Shown in pieces: positions 1-5,389 of a stretch of 6,937 nucleotides of DNA (positions are counted from its first letter, which is position 1; the number at the start of each line of letters is the position of its first letter). Source of the stretch: CAYQFQ01 sp964539415. GTDB lineage: Bacteria; Patescibacteriota; Minisyncoccia; Phycocordibacterales; GWA1-40-21. A program made the translations under genes and the position numbers. Location: contig CAZIID010000029.1 of NCBI GenBank assembly GCA_964539415.1, positions 1-6,937 of the forward strand. The letters are read 5' to 3'. A model generated the notes under the pieces. The model was not told where the DNA came from. It saw only the letters and a list, made by a program, of their open reading frames with translations, and did no database searches.

Positions 1-2
1 TG

Positions 3-74
3 AGGCCCGGGCCGGAATTGAACCGGCGCATAGAGATTTTGCAGATCTCTGCCTTACCACTTGGCTACCGGGCC
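3..74 (-). tRNA. tRNA-Cys (anticodon GCA)
   Basis: The reverse complement folds into a complete 72-nt cloverleaf. It has a 7-bp acceptor stem (GGCCCGG with CCGGGCC), a short D stem GCC/GGC, an anticodon stem GAGAT/ATCTC closing the loop CTGCAAA, a five-base variable loop, and a T stem GCCGG/CCGGC around TTCAATT. The anticodon GCA lies at 42-40 and reads the UGC and UGU cysteine codons. The discriminator base is U73, an identity element expected for bacterial tRNA-Cys. The next two bases are C and A, so the CCA tail is not encoded and must be added by the CCA-adding enzyme. The gene lies downstream of rbfA on the same strand, separated by about 160 bases that hold a repeat and a probable promoter. 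Confidence 0.97.
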
Positions 75-84
75 TTTAAACCCA

Positions 85-95
85 ATTATATTATA
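85..95 (-). promoter_or_regulatory. Probable -10 region of the tRNA-Cys promoter
   Basis: Read on the minus strand, two overlapping perfect TATAAT hexamers occur at 95-90 and 90-85. They end 10 to 15 bases before the first base of the tRNA. The nearer one would start transcription at about position 78, giving a leader of about four bases to be trimmed by RNase P. No convincing -35 hexamer was seen at 16-18 bp. The tRNA therefore probably has its own promoter rather than depending on read-through from rbfA across the repeat. Confidence 0.5.
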
Positions 96-141
96 CTATT
101 TTAAGAGATTTTGAAAGTGCGTTATGTGCTAGTTTGTTGTC

Positions 142-217
142 TTCTCTGTCATCCTCGCGAATGCGGGGATCCAAAGAGTCAGAGATAGATTCTCGCCTAC
201 GCGGGAATGACAGAGAA
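142..217. repeat. GC-rich double-hairpin palindromic repeat (REP/MITE-like)
   Basis: The element is bounded by an 11-bp perfect inverted repeat, 142-152 against 207-217. Inside are two hairpins of near-identical design. The first pairs 151-158 with 163-170 around the loop GAAT. The second pairs 189-196 with 201-208 around the loop CTAC. Each has 8 bp with one G-T pair. The arms carry the TGTCATYCYCGCG / CGCGGGAATGACA type of sequence found in dispersed intergenic palindromes of many bacteria. It is a GC-rich island in AT-rich surroundings, between rbfA and tRNA-Cys. No U-run follows on either strand, so it is not a standard terminator, though it could stabilise or attenuate the rbfA transcript. 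Whether it is multicopy in this genome cannot be seen here. Confidence 0.75.
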
Positions 218-233
218 AGGGGGAGTGAGTTTT

Positions 234-560
234 TTAGCTTAAGAGAGATATCTTGTCTATTTTCTGTCTATTTTTTTCTCCACGGTCTATATCAAAATCA
301 AAGAAAGGTATCCTACCAATTCTCACTGTATCTTTTACGAACTCTCTGAATTCACTTCTCTTTCTTTTCATAAATTCTAAAGCGTCATCTTCTTTGTCTT
401 CTGGTAAGCAAGTAAAGAAAATAACCAGTCTTTTTTCATCTCTGGACATTGAAGCATCAGTCACTGTAATAAGAGAAGATTTGCCAGATTCTCTCTGTAA
501 AAATACTGCAGCAGCATTCTTTATTGCACTTTTTATTTTTTCGTTTTTGCTTTCACTCAT
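234..560 (-). CDS. rbfA: Ribosome-binding factor A (RbfA)
   Basis: The 108-residue protein has the size and pattern of RbfA, a small KH-fold protein that binds the 30S subunit and assists late 16S rRNA maturation at the 5' helix. An N-terminal helix (about 5-24) precedes the strand LITVTDASMSRDEKRLVIFF (31-50), matching the family's 'VTxVxxSxDxxxAxVyf' signature. A helix rich in Lys, Arg and Glu (about 60-76) follows, then the C-terminal RIGRIPFFDFDIDRG segment, equivalent to the 'lRxiPxlxFxxD' motif. The ATG lies 6 nt after the infB stop codon, and I see no Shine-Dalgarno sequence, so translation is probably coupled to infB. Pairing infB with rbfA is a classic bacterial arrangement, which supports the call. 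The gene is complete and ends in TAA shortly before the palindromic repeat. Confidence 0.93.
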   Translation of the reverse strand: MSESKNEKIKSAIKNAAAVFLQRESGKSSLITVTDASMSRDEKRLVIFFTCLPEDKEDDALEFMKRKRSEFREFVKDTVRIGRIPFFDFDIDRGEKNRQKIDKISLLS

Positions 561-566
561 GAATTT

Positions 567-2063
567 TTATTTGATTATTATTTTAAATGCTTCTAATTTG
601 TCACCTGGTGCAACTACTATATCGGTTTGAATCTGACAGCCAAATTCCATTCCTTCTTTAGCTTCAGAAACCTTGCTTTTATCTTTTTGTATTTCTTTAA
701 CTTTTGCTCTGCCGATTTCTACTTCTGCTCTCATTATTTTTACCTCATCACCAGAATGTAGAGTGCCTTCTTCAACTCTACAACCAATAATATGCTTATC
801 TTTCATAGCGCTAAAATATTTTAGAACTTTTACTTTAGCTGTTATTTCTTCAGATTCTACTTTTGGAGTATTTGCATTTACTATTTCCTGTAGCCATTCG
901 GTTATTTTGTATATAATATCAAAAACTTTTATTTCTATTCCTGCTCTTTCTGCTAAATCTTTTGCACTTGCATCAACCTTAACATCAAAACCAACAATAA
1001 CATTCTTACCTTTGCCAGTTATGCTTTTTACATCATTTTCAGAAATACCACCAATACCGGTTGCAATAATTTTTATTTTAACTGTTTCACTTTGGATTTT
1101 TGCTAATTCATGCTTTATCGCGCTGAGTGCTCCAGCAACTTCTGCTTTTATTAAAACTTTTATTTCATTTTTTTCTTCTCCCGTATTTTCTTGTGAAGTT
1201 TTATTTTCTTTTTGTTTTTTTGAAATAAAGTCTGTGACGAAATTTTCAGCTTCTTTTTTTGTTTCAAAAGAATAAAAAGATGTTCCGACTTCTGGTAATT
1301 TATCAAAACCTACTAGTCTGATAGGGGAAGAGAATTGTGCTTCTTTAATTTTTTCACCTAAGAAACTTTCCATTATTCTTGTTGGAGCAATACTTTCACC
1401 ACAAACAACAAACATTCCATTTTTAAGTATCCCATCTTTAATAACAAGCGTGGCTGTAATTCCTTTTTGTTTATCAAGATTGGCCTCTATGATTGCACCT
1501 TCTGCATTTTTTGATAGATCTCCTTTTAAGTCACTCAAATCTGCGACAAGTATCATCATGTCTAGAAGTTCTTCAATACCTTGCCCTGTTTTTGCAGACA
1601 CAGCTACACAAGGAATATCTCCTCCATATCCTTCTATGTAAATACCATTTTCAACTAAGCTGTTTTTGACTTTTTCAACATTTGCATCTGGTTTATCTAT
1701 TTTTGTTATAGCAACAATAAAAGGGACTTTATTTTCTATAATACATTTGTAAGCTTCAAGTGTTTGTTTTTTGACTCCATCTTCTGCAGAGACAACAAGT
1801 ATGGCAATGTCTGCAACATTTACTCCGCTTTCTCTCATTGCACTAAAAGCTTCGTGCCCCGGGGTATCAAGAAATGTTATTTTTATATCTTTTCTTGTAA
1901 CTTCGTATGCGGAAATTCTCTGGGTTATTCCACCAGCTTCAGTATCTACTATATTAGTTTTTCTTATATAATCTAAGAGAGTTGATTTGCCATGATCAAT
2001 ATGCCCCATTATACATATAACAGGGGAGCGCTTCACTATTTTTTTGTGATTTGTTTCTGTCAT
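567..2063 (-). CDS. infB: Translation initiation factor IF-2, minimal core form
   Basis: This GTPase delivers fMet-tRNA to the 30S subunit and promotes subunit joining. Numbering here is from an in-frame GTG at 2078. The G domain shows G1 GHIDHGKST (25-33), the switch sequence EAGGITQ (47-53), G3 DTPGHEAF (71-78), G4 TKID (125-128) and G5 SAKTG (161-165). Domain II lies at about 190-275. Domain III is at about 305-395 (IKVLIKAEVAGALSAI). Domain IV is at about 405-500 and holds the initiator-tRNA region around IIGCRVEEGTLHSGDEVKIMR. The long N-terminal extension of typical IF-2 (716 residues in Bacillus, 890 in E. coli) is absent. A TAA directly precedes the GTG, so no earlier start exists. 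I chose the ATG at 2063 (498 aa), but GTG at 2078 (503 aa) is possible and neither has a Shine-Dalgarno sequence. G4 has Thr where IF-2 normally has Asn. Confidence 0.96.
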   Translation of the reverse strand: MTETNHKKIVKRSPVICIMGHIDHGKSTLLDYIRKTNIVDTEAGGITQRISAYEVTRKDIKITFLDTPGHEAFSAMRESGVNVADIAILVVSAEDGVKKQTLEAYKCIIENKVPFIVAITKIDKPDANVEKVKNSLVENGIYIEGYGGDIPCVAVSAKTGQGIEELLDMMILVADLSDLKGDLSKNAEGAIIEANLDKQKGITATLVIKDGILKNGMFVVCGESIAPTRIMESFLGEKIKEAQFSSPIRLVGFDKLPEVGTSFYSFETKKEAENFVTDFISKKQKENKTSQENTGEEKNEIKVLIKAEVAGALSAIKHELAKIQSETVKIKIIATGIGGISENDVKSITGKGKNVIVGFDVKVDASAKDLAERAGIEIKVFDIIYKITEWLQEIVNANTPKVESEEITAKVKVLKYFSAMKDKHIIGCRVEEGTLHSGDEVKIMRAEVEIGRAKVKEIQKDKSKVSEAKEGMEFGCQIQTDIVVAPGDKLEAFKIIIK

Positions 2064-2117
2064 GGCAGTAAAAGACACTTAATACTAAGTATTTCACGAT
2101 ATTTTATATAATCATCA

Positions 2118-2579
2118 TTACTTTATACTTTCTTTGGCTTTTTGCAAGGCCTCTTTCTCTTCTTCTGTAAGGTCGTATTCTGAATGCATTTTGCTTATAG
2201 GCTTGGAAAAAACGCTGACATGATCCCTAGAATAAAGGCTAGAAATTATCACTCCGTCACCATCTTCGTTTACGAAGGCACTTGCAAAGCTCTGGTTCCC
2301 ACCTCCGCCTGTACCCTTAAAAGGATTGAATCTTACTGTATTAAAACCAGATATGACCTTTTTTAATTTATCATAAATTATCAGTAAGTTGGTTTCTGTA
2401 TTTTTTTTGCTTGTTTTTAATATGTCTATCTCTTTTTTTAAAGTATCAATAGACTCGTCTAGATTTTTACTCTTTCCTACAAGTAACCTTCCTAGTTTTA
2501 CTTGTAACATTATTATCCAAATTATAAGGAGAACTATTATTAATCCTATACCTATATATATGTAAGATTCTTGTGACAT
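2118..2579 (-). CDS. DUF4446 family membrane-anchored protein
   Basis: This 153-residue protein of unknown function starts MSQESYIY. A single transmembrane helix (about residues 7-26, IGIGLIIVLLIIWIIM) is followed by a charged, coiled-coil-like stretch (about 35-75). The C-terminal domain has the DUF4446 hallmarks: a VRFNPFKGTGGGGNQSFASA segment, then GDGVIISSLYSRDHVSVFSKPI and a final acidic LTEEEKEALQKAKE helix. That domain probably lies in the cytoplasm. An upstream in-frame TTG at 2645 would add 22 residues, but a strong promoter lies between it and the ATG at 2579, so the ATG is preferred. The stop is about 40-55 nt before infB, so it is probably the first gene of a DUF4446-infB-rbfA transcript. 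DUF4446 genes have no settled role. Family assignment rests on the C-terminal motif pattern. Confidence 0.82.
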   Translation of the reverse strand: MSQESYIYIGIGLIIVLLIIWIIMLQVKLGRLLVGKSKNLDESIDTLKKEIDILKTSKKNTETNLLIIYDKLKKVISGFNTVRFNPFKGTGGGGNQSFASAFVNEDGDGVIISSLYSRDHVSVFSKPISKMHSEYDLTEEEKEALQKAKESIK

Positions 2580-2586
2580 AGGGAGA

Positions 2587-2615
2587 ATTATATATGAAGA
2601 CGTTTTGTTTTGCAA
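2587..2615 (-). promoter_or_regulatory. Promoter of the DUF4446-infB-rbfA unit, apparently leaderless
   Basis: On the minus strand there is a -35 hexamer TTGCAA (2615-2610, 4 of 6 consensus bases), a spacer of exactly 17 bp, and a perfect -10 TATAAT (2592-2587). The standard start point, seven bases past the hexamer, falls at 2580-2579, on the A of the ATG of the DUF4446 gene. The mRNA would therefore have no leader, and none of its bases could serve as a Shine-Dalgarno sequence. The promoter also rules out the longer TTG-start reading of that gene. Confidence 0.75.
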
Positions 2616-2652
2616 AAAAAATATATAACACGATAGACAAGCCAATTTGATA

Positions 2653-2682
2653 TTGATATAATTGACTTTGTTAATACATTAT
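2653..2682 (+). promoter_or_regulatory. Possible promoter of the exported repeat protein
   Basis: A -35-like TTGATA (2653-2658) is followed by overlapping weak -10 candidates, TACATT (2675-2680, 16-bp spacer) and CATTAT (2677-2682, 18-bp spacer), each 4 of 6. Predicted starts at 2687-2689 lie 1-3 bases before the ATG at 2690. The bases just before the ATG are a run of A, with no Shine-Dalgarno sequence. The region also carries CAATT/AATTG inverted arms (2643-2647, 2660-2664) that overlap the -35. Its quality is lower than that of the divergent promoter. Confidence 0.4.
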
Positions 2683-2689
2683 AAAAAAA

Positions 2690-4069
2690 ATGAAAATAAA
2701 ATCTATTGTCTTGTTATTCGCACTTGTAATTGCAGTTTCTCCAAAATTAATATTTGCAGAGACTCAAACAGAGAAAGCTCTGGGGGCTATTCTATCTAGT
2801 CAAGAAATAATGGTTAAAAAGGTCTATTTGGAATGTTTGAGAAGAGAACCTACAAGTACAGAAATTCAAAAATATAAAACTTCATCTGAATCTACTTTGA
2901 GAAATGCTGTTTGTGTTAAAACAACCAAAACTGTAACTTCAACAGTTGCAAGTTCTTCTGTTTCTACTTCTTCACCCTCAAGTTCGTCAAAAGGCGCTGT
3001 TGATCTTACTGGTGATATTATAAATCAGGGGATTGAAGCTAATAGCGACGTAATAAAAGATGGTACAGATATAGTAAAGGGAGTAACAGTAGATTTAGCA
3101 AAGGACGCAATAAGGGATACTAAAAATTTAGTTACGGATGATATTGGAAATATTTCAGATTTTATAAAAAAACCAACAGTTAAATCTGGTTCAAAAGTTA
3201 TCACTGATAATCTAAAAAATATTGTTACTATAGGTAAAAATTTTGGAGAAAATTATTTTATTAATCCCATTAAGAATACTGGAAAAATGATAAGTAATTT
3301 GGCAAAAAATACAAAATATATAACAGGAGCGACAGTCGAACTTGGTAAAAAAACTTTTAACACAACGGTAGACGTTAACAAAGAAGTAATAAATACCTCT
3401 ATTAAACTTGTTCGAAATTTTTATGTTGAGACTCCTGTAAAGGTAGTTAAAAGTTCCGCTAACATTGTTGTTGATAATTTTAAAGATAGTGTTAATTTTG
3501 TAAAAAAACCTAGTGTTGCAAATGCTACTAAGGTTGTAACAAATACTGCAAAAAATGTTTTGAATGTTGGCAAAGAAACTGTAAATGGGATGATAGTAAA
3601 ACCAATAAGTATTGTAAGTAATGCTGTAAGTAATGTAACAAGTAGTGTCAAAAAATTCTTTGGCGGCGGTAGTAGCAGGAAACCTTTAATGTCTGAAGAA
3701 GAAGCAAGAGTTCTTGCGGCTCAATTGTATAAGGATGAATTAAAAAGAACAGCTGATTCTGCTGGACTCGCAAATTATACAAATGTAATAATGTGGGATG
3801 GTTTAGAAAAGGCCAGAATTAGTATAAGAGACACCGCTGAATATCAAGGGTTAAATTCTAAATCTTCTTTACAAACTTTTACATCTGCACAGAAAAAAGA
3901 TGCTGAAGCTAGAGTTAGGTCTGTGTGGTCAGAGTGTTTTGGAAGAAAGCCAACATCAAACGAATTAAGTGCTTTTACTTTAAGATTTTTATCTCGTCCA
4001 GAATCCATTGAACAAGAAATTGCAAATATTTGTAATAGTCCTGGATCAATAAAAAGTACAGCTAAATAG
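2690..4069 (+). CDS. Exported helical repeat protein with DUF4214-like modules
   Basis: This 459-residue secreted protein has no assigned function. A signal peptide (1-23, hydrophobic core IVLLFALVIAV, likely cleaved after IFA before ETQ) leads to a first short module at 41-75 (VYLECLRREPTSTEI). A Ser/Thr linker (about 79-100) and a long amphipathic, Lys/Asn/Val-rich region (about 104-322) follow, the latter with internal repeats. After a GGGSS hinge come a DUF4214-like module at 341-386 (AAQLYKDELKRTADSAGLANY, ending AEYQGL) and a third related module at 409-448 (VWSECFGRKPTSNEL). The only cysteines are C49/C75 and C416/C448, one pair in each terminal module, suggesting two disulfides. DUF4214 domains occur in exported and surface-layer-associated proteins, so a cell-surface role is a reasonable inference. 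It is a single gene with its own weak promoter, transcribed divergently from the DUF4446 gene. Confidence 0.85.
   Translation: MKIKSIVLLFALVIAVSPKLIFAETQTEKALGAILSSQEIMVKKVYLECLRREPTSTEIQKYKTSSESTLRNAVCVKTTKTVTSTVASSSVSTSSPSSSSKGAVDLTGDIINQGIEANSDVIKDGTDIVKGVTVDLAKDAIRDTKNLVTDDIGNISDFIKKPTVKSGSKVITDNLKNIVTIGKNFGENYFINPIKNTGKMISNLAKNTKYITGATVELGKKTFNTTVDVNKEVINTSIKLVRNFYVETPVKVVKSSANIVVDNFKDSVNFVKKPSVANATKVVTNTAKNVLNVGKETVNGMIVKPISIVSNAVSNVTSSVKKFFGGGSSRKPLMSEEEARVLAAQLYKDELKRTADSAGLANYTNVIMWDGLEKARISIRDTAEYQGLNSKSSLQTFTSAQKKDAEARVRSVWSECFGRKPTSNELSAFTLRFLSRPESIEQEIANICNSPGSIKSTAK
3161..3640 (+). repeat. Internal protein repeat in the exported protein
   Basis: Two units of about 50 residues, starting at residues 158 and 270 (112 residues apart), share the pattern F(I/V)KKP(T/S)V-x3-(S/T)KV(I/V)T-x-N/T-x-(L/A)KN(I/V)-x2-(I/V)GK, then an I-x-(N/K)PI segment. 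The DNA encoding FIKKPTV and FVKKPSV is also similar (3161 and 3497). A looser related segment (NFYVETPVKVVKSSANIV, residues 243-260) lies between them. This is divergent duplication, not recent tandem copies. The units are predicted to be amphipathic helices. Confidence 0.65.
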
Positions 4070-4095
4070 AGCTTGTTAAATTTTGTAAACATTTT

Positions 4096-4113
4096 TTAAT
4101 GTATTAATTTTTT
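4096..4113 (+). terminator. Weak AT-only hairpin with T-run after the exported protein gene
   Basis: TTAAT and ATTAA (4096-4100, 4103-4107) can pair across two bases and are followed by six T. The stem has no G-C pair and the loop is too small to be stable, so this is at most a marginal intrinsic terminator. It is the only candidate in the 113-base gap after the stop codon at 4069. Confidence 0.18.
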
Positions 4114-4119
4114 AGTCTA

Positions 4120-4133
4120 CCTTATTAATAAGG
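4120..4133. promoter_or_regulatory. Candidate operator 1: perfect 14-bp palindrome
   Basis: CCTTATTAATAAGG is a perfect 14-bp palindrome, 15 bases upstream of the -35 hexamer of the cysteine desulfurase gene. A near-identical copy covers that gene's start codon at 4179. A palindrome repeated on both sides of a promoter is the usual layout for a dimeric repressor. No regulator gene is in the window. As RNA it would give only a weak 5-bp hairpin with no T-run, so it is not a good terminator. Confidence 0.5.
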
Positions 4134-4147
4134 AATTAACTTTGTTA

Positions 4148-4176
4148 TTGCCAAAAGTCAAAAAATGTTTTAGATT
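4148..4176 (+). promoter_or_regulatory. Promoter of the cysteine desulfurase gene, apparently leaderless
   Basis: The -35 hexamer TTGCCA (4148-4153, 5 of 6) is separated by exactly 17 bp from TAGATT (4171-4176, 4 of 6). The seventh base after the -10 is 4183, the A of the ATG, so the predicted transcript begins at the start codon. Palindromic candidate operators lie immediately upstream (4120-4133) and over the start point (4179-4192). Confidence 0.6.
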
Positions 4177-4178
4177 AT

Positions 4179-4192
4179 CCTTATGAATAAGG
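4179..4192. promoter_or_regulatory. Candidate operator 2: palindrome over the start codon
   Basis: CCTTATGAATAAGG matches operator 1 at 13 of 14 positions. The one difference is the G of the ATG start codon (4183-4185). It lies three bases past the -10 hexamer and covers the predicted transcription start, where a bound protein would block initiation. The centre-to-centre distance to operator 1 is 59 bp. The downstream half encodes Met-Asn-Lys, so part of the match could come from coding constraint. Confidence 0.5.
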
Positions 4193-5355
4193 TGTATTTA
4201 GATAATGCGTCAGCAACAAAAGTAGATGAAAGAGTCTTTGAGAAGATGTCGCAATATTGTGTTGAGGAATATGGAAACCCAAGTTCTATACATTCTTTTG
4301 GTTTGTCTGCAAAAAAAGCCTTAGAGAAAGCAAGAGAAGAGATATCTGTATTTATAAATGCTCATCCGAGAGAAATCATATTTACTTCAGGTGGAACAGA
4401 GGCAAACAACTTGGCAATTTTTGGTGTTTATAAAGCGATGAAGCATTTTGATAAAGAAATATCAGAGCTTCATTTTGTTACAACAGAAATAGAACATTCA
4501 TCTATAACGTCTTGTTTAAAAGAAATAGAAAATGAAGGAAGTAAAGTTGATTATGTAGATGTTGATAAAGAAGGGATAGTTAATTTGAGTCAATTTAAAG
4601 AAAAGCTAAGTAAAAATACAGTGCTTGTTTCTATCGGTTACGCAAATTCAGAAATTGGCGTGATACAACCAATCAAAGAAATAATGAAGATAGTTAGATA
4701 TGTAAGAAAAGAAAATAATTCTAAATTTCCTTATGTTCACTTGGATGCAAGCCAAGCAACACAATTTTTAAATGTTAATGTAGAAGAACTTGGCATAGAC
4801 CTTATGACGATTGATGGACAAAAAATGTATGGTCCAAAAGGAGTTGGTGCTTTGTATATTAGAGATGGTATTGCTATATCGCCCATAACATTTGGCGGAG
4901 GACAAGAAAAAGGTCTTAAACCCGGAACAGAAAATCTTCCTGCAATTGTTGGTCTCGCTGAGGCAGTGAAAATTGCTTTTTTAGAAAGATCAAATGAATC
5001 AAAAAGATTAGCGGAAATCAGAGACTATTTTTTTAATCATTTAAAAGAATTTGTGCCTAATGCAATAATAAATGGGCATTTAACAGAAAGACTTCCAAAC
5101 AATATAAATATATCTATTCCTGGAAAGGACGGTGAATTTATGGTTTTACAACTTGATGAAAGAGGCTTTATTTGTTCTACACGAAGCGCTTGTGAATCTA
5201 GTTCAGAAAGTTCTTTTGTTATAAAGGCACTACTTGATGGTCCGGAGTATGAAGAAGAAAATAGATCCATCTCATCGCTTCGTTTTACTCTAGGTAAGGA
5301 TACGCAATTGTCGGATATTAAAAGTTTATTAAATACATTATCTCAAATCGTTTGA
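4183..5355 (+). CDS. Cysteine desulfurase, NifS/IscS type (class V aminotransferase)
   Basis: This PLP enzyme takes sulfur from L-cysteine, releasing alanine and leaving a persulfide used for Fe-S clusters or tRNA thiolation. The 390-residue length fits the NifS/IscS family. Visible motifs are YLDNASATKVD (5-15), the PLP phosphate loop TSGGTEANN (68-76), EHSS with the ring-stacking His105, HLDASQATQ with Asp188 and Gln191, the Schiff-base Lys214 in DGQKMYGPKGVGALY, PGTEN (247-251), the catalytic Cys337 in STRSACES, and substrate-binding Arg367 in RFTLG. Gln213 replaces the usual His before the lysine, and Ser157 replaces the second Asn of ANNEIG. No IscU, IscR, ThiI or MnmA gene is adjacent, so the sulfur acceptor is unknown; I therefore give no symbol. 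The gene starts at the ATG, which has a promoter but no Shine-Dalgarno sequence directly before it. Confidence 0.95.
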   Translation: MNKVYLDNASATKVDERVFEKMSQYCVEEYGNPSSIHSFGLSAKKALEKAREEISVFINAHPREIIFTSGGTEANNLAIFGVYKAMKHFDKEISELHFVTTEIEHSSITSCLKEIENEGSKVDYVDVDKEGIVNLSQFKEKLSKNTVLVSIGYANSEIGVIQPIKEIMKIVRYVRKENNSKFPYVHLDASQATQFLNVNVEELGIDLMTIDGQKMYGPKGVGALYIRDGIAISPITFGGGQEKGLKPGTENLPAIVGLAEAVKIAFLERSNESKRLAEIRDYFFNHLKEFVPNAIINGHLTERLPNNINISIPGKDGEFMVLQLDERGFICSTRSACESSSESSFVIKALLDGPEYEEENRSISSLRFTLGKDTQLSDIKSLLNTLSQIV

Positions 5356-5380
5356 TTTTTATTTTAAATAGTTTTATTAT
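5352..5380 (+). promoter_or_regulatory. Promoter of the HtrA-like protein gene
   Basis: TTGATT (5352-5357, 4 of 6), exactly 17 bp, then TATTAT (5375-5380, 5 of 6). The -35 overlaps the TGA stop of the desulfurase gene. The expected start is 5387-5390, giving a leader of 0-3 bases before the ATG at 5390. No Shine-Dalgarno sequence precedes the ATG. Confidence 0.55.
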
Positions 5381-5389
5381 GTATACAGT

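Noticed and set aside
134..349. 71-codon plus-strand frame starting in the palindromic repeat
   Set aside because: It runs through the repeat and then antisense to rbfA. The translation of the repeat is the usual artefact of such palindromes.
253..1976. Plus-strand open frames of 63-200 codons across rbfA and infB
   Set aside because: They are antisense shadows of the two minus-strand genes, with low-complexity Ser/Phe/Ile-rich translations and no family motifs. The minus-strand readings have clear motifs.
2580..2645. 22-residue N-terminal extension of the DUF4446 protein from a TTG codon
   Set aside because: The extension would contain the -35 and perfect -10 hexamers of the promoter, and the ATG at 2579 directly precedes the membrane helix.
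3421..4092. Minus-strand frames of 76 and 82 codons within and after the exported protein gene
   Set aside because: They are antisense to the exported protein gene and show no recognisable motifs or initiation signals.
4120..4133. Palindrome as a rho-independent terminator of the exported protein gene
   Set aside because: The stem is only 5 bp around a TTAA loop and is followed by AATTAAC rather than a T-run. The repeated copy at the next start codon fits an operator better.
3..5355. Functional link between tRNA-Cys and cysteine desulfurase
   Set aside because: They are on opposite strands about 4 kb apart with unrelated genes between them. Both involving cysteine is most simply coincidence.
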